From an uncultured Eubacteriales bacterium (GTDB taxonomy: Bacteria > Bacillota > Clostridia > Lachnospirales > Lachnospiraceae), in the NCBI GenBank assembly GCA_900315015.1, contig OMXJ01000027.1:1-38180 (forward strand): a DNA stretch of 38,180 bases, given 5' to 3'. Numbering within the stretch: position 1 is the stretch's first letter; every line of letters starts with the position of its first letter. The position numbers and the translations under genes were made by a program. The notes beneath the pieces are model-generated. The model saw only the letters and a list, made by a program, of their open reading frames with translations, searched no databases and was not told the origin of the DNA. Shown here in pieces: positions 9,232 through 16,103 of this stretch.

Positions 9232-9915
9232 ATGATTAGGGATTTGATTATTGAGAATGGAAAAATGATTATTGTCTTAGATGACAAGAGATTCCTTGTT
9301 GATACTGGCTTTGCTTATTCTATTGGCGAAATTCCTGAAATTACGGTCGGGGATAAGAACTATAAGCTTAATAAGAGCGGTGAAATTGCAGAAGCTAATG
9401 CAAATCTTCTCTTTAAGGAGCCTGTATGCGGTTATATCGGCATGGATATTCTTTCAGAGCATTATTTTGAATTTAAGAAGAAGGAAGGTAAGGTTTATAT
9501 TGACGAGGCTCCAAGCAGCTTTTCATCTGCCTTTGCGCTTCATCTTGATTCAGCTCCATACGAGGGTTCAAATCTTTTATATTCAAAGCTTGCAGTTAAT
9601 GGCATGGAATGTCCTTTAGTAATTGATTCAGGTTCTGCTTATACTTATCTTCATCATTCTTTTACTGATGCTCTTGAAGCTTCAGGTCAGATGAGAGACT
9701 GGAACCCTAGAATGCTCATGCTCGAGGCACCTACCTTTGATGTTAATATTGAATTTGACGGTTTTAAGCAGAATGTAAATGTTGCTAGAATGCCGCTTAG
9801 CATTATTTCAATGTCTCACAGACTTGATACTAAGTGCTTTTTATCACCTTCTACTATTGATTCAGATGTATTTGTACTTGATGTTAAAAACGGCAAGGCT
9901 GTTTTTGCAAATTAA
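9232..9915 (+). CDS. Aspartyl-protease-like protein with two D(T/S)G motifs
   Basis: A 227-residue protein that reads as two retropepsin-like lobes in one chain. Lobe 1 has LVDTG (Asp24) and, 46 residues later, GYIGMDIL (67-74), the hydrophobic-Gly-x-Asp-hydrophobic pattern that follows the active-site loop in retropepsins. Lobe 2 has LVIDSGSAYTYL with Asp132. Its final strands (FVLDVKNGKAVF) resemble the FEFKKKEGKVYI that ends lobe 1, but the GMD-like motif is missing. There is no signal peptide or membrane segment, so it should be cytoplasmic. The ATG at 9232 has AGGAGGG 7 nt upstream; an in-frame start at 9151 has none. Protease activity is inferred, and a non-catalytic or peptide-binding role is possible. 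Confidence 0.6.
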   Translation: MIRDLIIENGKMIIVLDDKRFLVDTGFAYSIGEIPEITVGDKNYKLNKSGEIAEANANLLFKEPVCGYIGMDILSEHYFEFKKKEGKVYIDEAPSSFSSAFALHLDSAPYEGSNLLYSKLAVNGMECPLVIDSGSAYTYLHHSFTDALEASGQMRDWNPRMLMLEAPTFDVNIEFDGFKQNVNVARMPLSIISMSHRLDTKCFLSPSTIDSDVFVLDVKNGKAVFAN

Positions 9916-9950
9916 ATTTGTGTAGTTTTTGCTCATTGGCATGAGGGCAT

Positions 9951-9986
9951 GGCAGTTCATTTTAAAGTGATGAGCTGCCTTTTTTT
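9951..9986 (+). terminator. Rho-independent terminator
   Basis: A 10-bp stem (GGCAGTTCAT / ATGAGCTGCC, one G-U pair) is followed by seven T, 35 bp after the stop of the retropepsin-like gene. Confidence 0.85.
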
Positions 9987-10000
9987 ATGAGGTTTTTTAC

Positions 10001-11014
10001 ATGGATGATTATTTTTACAGCTTTGCTGAGTATTGCAAGAAGAACTTTGGCAGAAGGCTTTATAAGGTTGCACTTGATGCTGGCATGACCTGTCCGGTGA
10101 GAGACGGGAAAATTGATACTAGAGGCTGTATTTTTTGTGACGCTGGCGGAAGCGGAGATTTTGCGATAAAATACGATGGAAGCGTCTGTTTTGCTGATGT
10201 TTTAGATAAAAATTGCAAAGTCATGAGCGACGAAAAAGTGGAAGCTAAAGATGAAGCTAAAGATGAAGTTAAATATAATGATAGATTATTTGATAGATAT
10301 GTTTTAAGTAAGCTTTCTAAAGGAGGAGCGCTCGGGGATTTTATTGCCTATTTTCAGGCTTATACTAATACCTATGCTCCTATTGATAAATTAAGAAGGC
10401 TTTTTGAGGCTGCTCTTTCTGATGATCTTTTTGCAGGAATTTCCATTGCTACAAGACCAGACTGTATTGATATAAAGGTCATAAATCTTCTTGCAGAGCT
10501 TAATAGAGAGCATCCTGATAAATTTATATGGGTAGAGTTAGGGCTTCAGACCATTCATGAAGAGAGCGCAGAATATATTAGAAGAGGCTATCCTTTAAGT
10601 GTTTTTGAGGAATGCATGAAAATGCTTAATTCTATAGATGTTTTAGTTACTGTTCATTTGATTTTAGGGCTTCCAGGCGAGAGCGCGCAGGATATGTATG
10701 AAAGTGTTCTTTATCTTAATGATAAGGGAGTGTGCAGTGTTAAATTACAGCTTCTTCATGTCCTTAAGGGGACTGATCTTTGCAGGGATTATCTTGCGGG
10801 GAAATTTAAGACTCTTACCTTTGATGAGTACACTGATATTGTTTGCGGCTGTATCGGAAGACTTGATAAGAGGATTATTCTTCAGCGCCTTACCGGTGAC
10901 GGTGCAGGAGAGCTTCTTGTCGCTCCTATATGGAGCAAAGATAAACTTAAGGTTTTGAATGAAATCAGACATAAATGTAAAGTTAATGGAATTTTTCAAG
11001 GGTCATTGCTTTAA
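10001..11014 (+). CDS. TIGR01212-family (YhcC-like) radical SAM protein
   Basis: A 337-residue iron-sulfur radical SAM enzyme. The cluster cysteines are C31, C43 and C46 in CPVRDGKIDTRGCIFC, the wide-spaced pattern with the following GGSGDF that marks the YhcC group. YFQAYTNTYAPIDKLRRLFE, FAGISIATRPDC and VHLILGLPGES are also family motifs. A Lys/Glu/Asp-rich insert at about 75-92 (EAKDEAKDEVK) appears to be a lineage-specific loop. The precise reaction of the family is not something I can state. The gene follows a terminator and begins 14 bp after it, with a weak GAGG ribosome site. Confidence 0.9.
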   Translation: MDDYFYSFAEYCKKNFGRRLYKVALDAGMTCPVRDGKIDTRGCIFCDAGGSGDFAIKYDGSVCFADVLDKNCKVMSDEKVEAKDEAKDEVKYNDRLFDRYVLSKLSKGGALGDFIAYFQAYTNTYAPIDKLRRLFEAALSDDLFAGISIATRPDCIDIKVINLLAELNREHPDKFIWVELGLQTIHEESAEYIRRGYPLSVFEECMKMLNSIDVLVTVHLILGLPGESAQDMYESVLYLNDKGVCSVKLQLLHVLKGTDLCRDYLAGKFKTLTFDEYTDIVCGCIGRLDKRIILQRLTGDGAGELLVAPIWSKDKLKVLNEIRHKCKVNGIFQGSLL

Positions 11015-11119
11015 ATTTGTACTTGTTTTTATTGTAATTTTAATGTATTATTTAATGAGTTACGTTATAATTCTTTATATTCAGCAGTAAATTCAAGTTT
11101 AGTAATGGTTCGAAAATAG

Positions 11120-11159
11120 TTTCGGAAATTCTTTGGGAAATGCTTTAGGTTTGGGAAAT
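11120..11159 (+). repeat. Three direct TTT(C/G)GGAAAT repeats before a regulator gene
   Basis: Decamers at 11120-11129 (TTTCGGAAAT), 11132-11141 and 11150-11159 (both TTTGGGAAAT) lie 37-76 bp before the ATG of the two-domain regulator. They may be a binding site for it or for another regulator. Confidence 0.5.
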
Positions 11160-11195
11160 AGTTTTAAAAAATACTAGATTAATTCGGAGCCGTAT

Positions 11196-12383
11196 ATGAA
11201 TTATATTTCAATTAAGGAATATGCCGTAAAGTTAGGGGTTACTGAAAGACAGGTTCGTAATTATTGTGCAGATGGGCTGCTTTATGGTGCAACAAAGGTT
11301 GGCAGGAGCTGGATGATTCCAGAAGATGCTGTTTTAGTTAAGTCGAGGAACATTGAAAGCTTTATTAATAATGATAAGCCTAAAATTTTAAAGGAAGTTA
11401 AGTTCGAAAGGATCCCTTTCATTTTTTTCAGTGAGATGTTCAATCATTATTCTGATATGAAAAATGATGTTAAGATCCTCTTTGATATTGCTAATAAATA
11501 TGTTGAAGGCGATTTTTTGGTTGCTCAAAAATTGGCCTTTGATCTTTATGTCTCAACTGATGATAATTTTATAAGAGCCGAGTGCTTAATGCTCCTTAGC
11601 TACATAGCTATTTTCATGAATAGTCTTGATGACTGGAAACGCTTTACTAAGCTTTTAAAGGAACTGAAGGTCACAAGCAATACCGGAGAGCGCTTGAAGG
11701 AGCTTTCTCTTGCATCTATTGATCTTTTTGTCATTAAGATAAATGATATACCTGACTGGATTAAAAATGGTGAATTTTCAATTATTCCGCAGTCTAGCCT
11801 TCCTTTTGCAAGATTAACTTTCTTTTTATATCATGCTATTTCAGGTTCAGATAAGGAAAATTTGCCGTTTTTTAATTTGCTCTATAATGAGGCTCTTTTT
11901 GATGATATTCCTTCGCTTACTGTTTATTTTGCAATGTCAATGTCTATCAAATGCAAGACCTTAAATAAGCTTGATGATTCCGTAAGGCATCTGAAAACAG
12001 CAGTAGATATTGCTATTAAGTATGGCTGGTATGCATCTCTTGCCGTTTTCAGAAGGTCAATTGGAAAAATCCTTGATAAGGAGCTTAAAAAGAGGGGGAA
12101 TGTCCATTACTTAAAGGTAAAGGAAATTAGCGAAACCTTTGAAAGCGGCTGGAATAGTGTTTATGGTGATTATATTTCAGATAATCCTGTTCTTACTCTT
12201 TCTGACATAGAGGGAGATGTTGCTAAGATGTTCGTGGACGGAAGCTCATGCAAGGAGATTGCTAATTATCTTGATATGAGTGTTGGCTCTATTAAGAATA
12301 TCATGAGCAAAATTTATAAAAAGCTCGGTATTAAGAATCATAAAGAACTGAAGGAGCTATATTCTCATTTCGTTGTTAGGTAG
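11196..12383 (+). CDS. Transcription regulator with N-terminal excisionase/MerR-type and C-terminal LuxR-type HTH
   Basis: A 395-residue cytoplasmic regulator. Residues 1-50 form an excisionase/MerR-like winged helix (ISIKEYAVKLGVTERQVRNYCADGL, then GRSWMIPEDA). Residues 75-325 are helical and hydrophobic-patterned, like a TPR-type sensor region. Residues 340-390 form a LuxR/GerE helix-turn-helix (DVAKMFVDGSSCKEIANYLDMSVGSIKNIMSKIYKKLGI). Two different DNA-binding modules at opposite ends is an uncommon design. GGAG lies 7 nt before the ATG. Three decamer repeats upstream suggest autoregulation. The target is unknown; the aminotransferase gene downstream has its own promoter. Confidence 0.8.
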   Translation: MNYISIKEYAVKLGVTERQVRNYCADGLLYGATKVGRSWMIPEDAVLVKSRNIESFINNDKPKILKEVKFERIPFIFFSEMFNHYSDMKNDVKILFDIANKYVEGDFLVAQKLAFDLYVSTDDNFIRAECLMLLSYIAIFMNSLDDWKRFTKLLKELKVTSNTGERLKELSLASIDLFVIKINDIPDWIKNGEFSIIPQSSLPFARLTFFLYHAISGSDKENLPFFNLLYNEALFDDIPSLTVYFAMSMSIKCKTLNKLDDSVRHLKTAVDIAIKYGWYASLAVFRRSIGKILDKELKKRGNVHYLKVKEISETFESGWNSVYGDYISDNPVLTLSDIEGDVAKMFVDGSSCKEIANYLDMSVGSIKNIMSKIYKKLGIKNHKELKELYSHFVVR

Positions 12384-12447
12384 CACTTTGTACAAATATT
12401 TTTTACATAGTAATTTAATTTTGGCGAATTTTTTTTGTAAAAAATAC

Positions 12448-12476
12448 TTGAAAAAATAGGTTCCTTGTACTACAAT
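12448..12476 (+). promoter_or_regulatory. Promoter of the aminotransferase gene
   Basis: TTGAAA (12448-12453), a 17-bp spacer and TACAAT (12471-12476), 67 bp before the ATG at 12543. Confidence 0.6.
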
Positions 12477-12542
12477 AGCATAGGTGTTTTATACTTGTAT
12501 ACAATTATACAGATTTTTGATTATTACGGAGGATACTTACTT

Positions 12543-13739
12543 ATGGCATTAACATTATCAAAGAAGGCTCAGGCAGTTAAGCCTTCATCAACACTTGCAA
12601 TCTCAGCAAAGGCTAAAGAGCTTAAGGCAGCAGGAGTAGACGTAGTCAGCTTCGGTGCTGGAGAGCCAGATTTCAATACACCAGAGAATATCTGCAATGT
12701 AGCTATTGATGCTATTAAGTCTGGTTTTACTAAGTATACTGCAGCTTCTGGTACACCAGAGCTTAAGGCAGCTATTTCAGCTAAGTTCAAGAGCTTCAAT
12801 AAGATTGACTATGGCACAGATCAGATTGTTATCAGTAATGGTGGTAAGCATTCTCTTACAAATATATTCCAGGCTATTTTAAATCCAGGTGATGAGGTTA
12901 TCATTCCTTCACCATACTGGCTTTCATACCCGGAAATCGTAAAGCTTTTTGATGGTGTTCCAGTTTTCGTTACAACAAAGGCTGAAAACGGCTTCAAGAT
13001 TACAGCAGATGAGCTTTCAGCTGCTATTACACCAAATACAAAGGCACTTGTTCTTAATACACCAAACAACCCTACAGGTATGGCTTATACAAGATCAGAA
13101 CTTGAGGCTCTTGCTAAGGTTATCGTTGAGAAGGACATCTTCGTTGTTGCTGATGAAATGTACGAGAATCTTATGTACGATGGCGAATTTACAAGTATCG
13201 CTTCTCTTGGCAAGGATATTTACGATCATACAATCACATGCTCTGGTATGTCAAAGAGCTATGCAATGACAGGCTGGAGAATAGGTTATACTGGTTCAAG
13301 CAAGGAAATCGCAAAGATCATGGGTTCTGTTCAGAGCCATGAGACTTCAAACCCTAACTCAATTGCTCAGAAGGCAGCTCTTGAGGCTCTTACAGGTCCT
13401 CAGGATTCAGTTGAAGCAATGAAGGTTGAGTATGCTAAGCGCCGTGATTACACATACGAGAGAGTAATCGCAATGAAGGATGTTACTATGCTCAAGCCAC
13501 AGGGCGCTTTCTATGCATTCATCGATGTTTCTAAGCTTCTTACAAAGAGTTACAAGGGAAATAAGGTCGAAAATGTTGCAAATCTTGCAAAGTATCTTAT
13601 CGAGGATTATAATGTTGCTGTTATTCCTTGTGAGGATTTCGGTTTCCCTACATATATCAGACTTTCATATGCTATTAATATTGATACTATCAAGAAGGGT
13701 CTTGATAGAATTGAAGCTTTCTTCAATGAGCTTGCTTAA
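12543..13739 (+). CDS. aspB: Aspartate-type aminotransferase (class I/II, PLP-dependent)
   Basis: A 398-residue cytoplasmic enzyme that moves an amino group between aspartate (or a related amino acid) and 2-oxoglutarate. The N-terminus LSKKAQAVKPSSTLAISAKA and FGAGEPDF are characteristic of the Bacillus-type AspB branch. The PLP-binding lysine is K238 in SKSYAMTGWRIGY. NTPNNPTG and the C-terminal phosphate-binding arginine region (PTYIRLSYA) are present. The ATG at 12543 has GGAGG 12 nt upstream. Codon choice (ACA, CTT, AAG heavy) looks like that of a well-expressed gene. Substrate range cannot be fixed by sequence alone. A terminator at 13763-13800 separates it from proC. Confidence 0.88.
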   Translation: MALTLSKKAQAVKPSSTLAISAKAKELKAAGVDVVSFGAGEPDFNTPENICNVAIDAIKSGFTKYTAASGTPELKAAISAKFKSFNKIDYGTDQIVISNGGKHSLTNIFQAILNPGDEVIIPSPYWLSYPEIVKLFDGVPVFVTTKAENGFKITADELSAAITPNTKALVLNTPNNPTGMAYTRSELEALAKVIVEKDIFVVADEMYENLMYDGEFTSIASLGKDIYDHTITCSGMSKSYAMTGWRIGYTGSSKEIAKIMGSVQSHETSNPNSIAQKAALEALTGPQDSVEAMKVEYAKRRDYTYERVIAMKDVTMLKPQGAFYAFIDVSKLLTKSYKGNKVENVANLAKYLIEDYNVAVIPCEDFGFPTYIRLSYAINIDTIKKGLDRIEAFFNELA

Positions 13740-13762
13740 TTTTTGAATGTTTATGTAATTTT

Positions 13763-13800
13763 AGCGGGTGATTGCATTTTTGCATTCAGCCCGCTTTTTT
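13763..13800 (+). terminator. Rho-independent terminator between aspB and proC
   Basis: A long, slightly imperfect hairpin with outer arms AGCGGG / CCCGCT and inner arms TGCA / TGCA ends in six T. proC starts 20 bp later, so some read-through is likely. Confidence 0.8.
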
Positions 13801-13819
13801 AGAAAGAGAGGATTTTAAT

Positions 13820-14647
13820 ATGAAGATCGGTTTTATTGGTGCTGGTAATATGGGACTTCCTTTAATAAAGGGAGCATGTAAGGCTTTTGGAAATGAAAAT
13901 GTTGGATTTGCTACTGAGAATCAGTCTCTTACGCAGAAGATATTAGGAGAGCTTTCCGTAGATCATCCAGGAATAAGCGGCTATGCAGATAATGCTGCTC
14001 TTGTTAGTTCATGCGATATTGTTGTTTTTGCTGTTAAGCCTCAGTTCTTTGACATTGTTGTAAGTCAGATAAAGCCTTTAGCTGATACAAATAAGCTTTA
14101 TTTTACAATTATGGCAGGTCTTTCAATGGAATCCATTCAGAAGGCTCTTTCTGAGGGTACTGATAGAAAGCCTGATTCATATAGAATTGTTCGTGCTATG
14201 CCTAATACTGCTGCAATGGTAGGCGAGGCTATGGTTTGCGTTTGTAAGTCTGAGTCTGCTACAGCTGAAGATTTAGCTCTTGCTAAAGAGCTTTACGGCG
14301 CTGTTGGTCTTTGCGAAGAGATTCCTGAGAAGTTAATGGCTGCTGCAACCTGTGCTAATGGTTCTTCTCCTGCATATGTATACATGTTCATGGAGGCTTT
14401 AGCTGACAGCGTTGTTAAATACGGCATTCCTAGAGCTCTTGCTTATAAGCTTGTTGCCCAGACTGTTCTTGGTTCTGCAAAGATGCTTCTTGAGAGCGGT
14501 AAGCACCCTGGTGAACTTAAGGACGGTGTTTGCTCACCTGGCGGAACAACTATTGCCGGTGTTGCTGCACTTGAAGAGTACGGAATGAGAAATGCTATTA
14601 TAAAGGCTACAGATGCCTGCTACGAAAAGGCTACAAATATCAAGTAA
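13820..14647 (+). CDS. proC: Pyrroline-5-carboxylate reductase
   Basis: A 275-residue NAD(P)H-dependent enzyme making the last step of proline synthesis. The Rossmann motif GFIGAGNMG is at residues 4-12. FAVKPQ and RAMPNTAAMVGEA are family signatures. The C-terminal dimerisation domain carries ATCANGSSPAYVYMFMEALADS and SPGGTTIAGVAALEE. AGAGAGG precedes the ATG at 13820. Length is normal for ProC. After the stop codon the same frame stays open for 23 more codons (14648-14716) before TAA, which may be a lost C-terminal extension. A terminator follows at 14727. Confidence 0.93.
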   Translation: MKIGFIGAGNMGLPLIKGACKAFGNENVGFATENQSLTQKILGELSVDHPGISGYADNAALVSSCDIVVFAVKPQFFDIVVSQIKPLADTNKLYFTIMAGLSMESIQKALSEGTDRKPDSYRIVRAMPNTAAMVGEAMVCVCKSESATAEDLALAKELYGAVGLCEEIPEKLMAAATCANGSSPAYVYMFMEALADSVVKYGIPRALAYKLVAQTVLGSAKMLLESGKHPGELKDGVCSPGGTTIAGVAALEEYGMRNAIIKATDACYEKATNIK

Positions 14648-14726
14648 GCGGTCGAGCTTTATAAGCAGCATCCAAATCTTGTTAATCCAGCTATCTTAGG
14701 TACGGAAACTATAATTTAATTCTATA

Positions 14727-14755
14727 GGGCAGCTACTTTGGTAGTTGTCCTTTTT
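14727..14755 (+). terminator. Rho-independent terminator after proC
   Basis: A 10-bp stem GGGCAGCTAC / GTAGTTGTCC (two G-U pairs), loop TTTG, then five T. Confidence 0.85.
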
Positions 14756-14788
14756 ATTGTAAATAATATATAAAATTTATATTAACCC

Positions 14789-14817
14789 TTGAAAACGTTT
14801 TCTTGATATGATACAAT
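14789..14817 (+). promoter_or_regulatory. Promoter with CcpA-type cre site
   Basis: TTGAAA (14789-14794), a 17-bp spacer and TACAAT (14812-14817) form the promoter of the diguanylate cyclase gene. TTGAAAACGTTTTCTT (14789-14804) fits the cre consensus WTGWAARCGYTTWCW at every position and has the perfect 12-bp palindrome GAAAACGTTTTC at its centre. It overlaps the -35 box, so a CcpA-type regulator bound here would be expected to repress. Confidence 0.7.
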
Positions 14818-14883
14818 AATAGAGGTTATATATTTTAATTGTTATTTTGTATTGAATTTTTAGTTGCTAAAAGAGGTAATTAG

Positions 14884-15912
14884 ATGAAAGAAACAGTTAA
14901 AAATACTGCTTTAATAAAGAACCTTACTTTGTTTTTTGGTATATTTTTGCTTTTCACCGATGTATTTTTTCTGGCGATCGGAATCGTTTTTAAGATGCCG
15001 CTTATGAGATATGTTATTTATGTAAAGCTTGTCATAAATTCCACTAACATTTTTCTTATCCTAAGAAAACATTATCTTATTTCTACCAGTATTATTTACT
15101 TTGTTATTTTGGGATTTATGGTTGTTGGAGTGATATGTACCGGAACTGCTTCAGGCTTTCAGCTTTACGCTCTTGGAATGCTTGTTTGCATCAGCTATAA
15201 TGGATATCTTCACAATAGAATTCTAAAGCATGAGCTTCCGTTAAGTTTTTTGATTTTTATTCATGTGGTTGTTTATTCACTTACTTATCTTTTAGCAAGA
15301 ATGACTAAACCACTTTACGAAGTTCCAAGAATAGCTATAGATATACTAATTTCCTTTAATTCTATAGCAACTTTTAGCATAGTTATTATTTATGTTGTTC
15401 TTTTTCATAATGTTGCTATCAAAAATGAGGAGAAGCTTGAGAAAATGGCAATGATAGATAATCTGACAGGTCTTTATAACCGTCATTATTTAATGGCTTC
15501 TCTTAGCAGGGTGAGCGGCAATAATCCTGAAGATAACTGGCTTGCCATTATGGACATTGATGATTTTAAGAAGGTAAATGATACCTATGGTCATAACTGC
15601 GGTGATTATGTTTTAAATAGGGTTGCCGATATTGCTGCTAAGACCTGCAAGGATTGTACGGTCTGCAGGTGGGGCGGAGAGGAGTTTATTGTCCTTGGAG
15701 AATCGCCTGTCTGTTCTGATAAGGTTCTAGAAGAGCTTAGACAGAAAATAGCCGAAGAGGTTTTCCGTTTTGAAAAAAATGAAATCAGAATTACCGTTAC
15801 AATCGGTTCTTCTAAATACCAGAATGGAATGACTAATGACAACTGGATTTCTAGTGCTGATAATAAGCTCTATGAGGGTAAGTCAAACGGTAAAAATCAG
15901 GTGGTCTATTAA
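14884..15912 (+). CDS. Membrane-bound diguanylate cyclase (GGDEF)
   Basis: A 342-residue enzyme expected to make cyclic di-GMP from two GTP. Residues 1-180 hold about six membrane segments. The cyclase domain starts with MAMIDNLTGLYNRHYL, continues with LAIMDIDDFKKVNDTYGHNCGD and has the active-site motif as GGEEF (264-268). The usual inhibitory RxxD site five residues before the motif is absent (KDCTVCRW), so product inhibition through that site is not expected. There is no EAL domain. AGAGG precedes the ATG. The promoter overlaps a CcpA-type site, which suggests control by sugar supply. Confidence 0.88.
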   Translation: MKETVKNTALIKNLTLFFGIFLLFTDVFFLAIGIVFKMPLMRYVIYVKLVINSTNIFLILRKHYLISTSIIYFVILGFMVVGVICTGTASGFQLYALGMLVCISYNGYLHNRILKHELPLSFLIFIHVVVYSLTYLLARMTKPLYEVPRIAIDILISFNSIATFSIVIIYVVLFHNVAIKNEEKLEKMAMIDNLTGLYNRHYLMASLSRVSGNNPEDNWLAIMDIDDFKKVNDTYGHNCGDYVLNRVADIAAKTCKDCTVCRWGGEEFIVLGESPVCSDKVLEELRQKIAEEVFRFEKNEIRITVTIGSSKYQNGMTNDNWISSADNKLYEGKSNGKNQVVY

Positions 15913-15918
15913 CCTGAA

Positions 15919-15954
15919 AAATGGCATGGAGTTTTTGTTCTGTGCCATTTTTTT
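15919..15954 (+). terminator. Rho-independent terminator after the diguanylate cyclase gene
   Basis: AAATGGCA / TGCCATTT form the stem, and a T-run follows. Confidence 0.8.
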
Positions 15955-15983
15955 ATTTTTCCCCCGTTTTTATGGCTTAAATG

Positions 15984-16012
15984 TTGATTTTTCAAGGGTT
16001 TTGTTATATAAT
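15984..16012 (+). promoter_or_regulatory. Promoter of the phosphorylase-permease fusion gene
   Basis: TTGATT (15984-15989), a 17-bp spacer and TATAAT (16007-16012), 91 bp before the ATG at 16104. Confidence 0.6.
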
Positions 16013-16103
16013 CAAATGCAGGAGTTAATCCAAAATTACGTAAGAAAAAATGTGAAAAATGTAAAAAAATACGAATAGATTCACAATTAATGAGAGGATT
16101 TTA

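Noticed and set aside
15836-16078. An 80-codon plus-strand frame between the cyclase and the fusion gene.
   Set aside because: It overlaps the cyclase in another frame and runs through its terminator and the next promoter.
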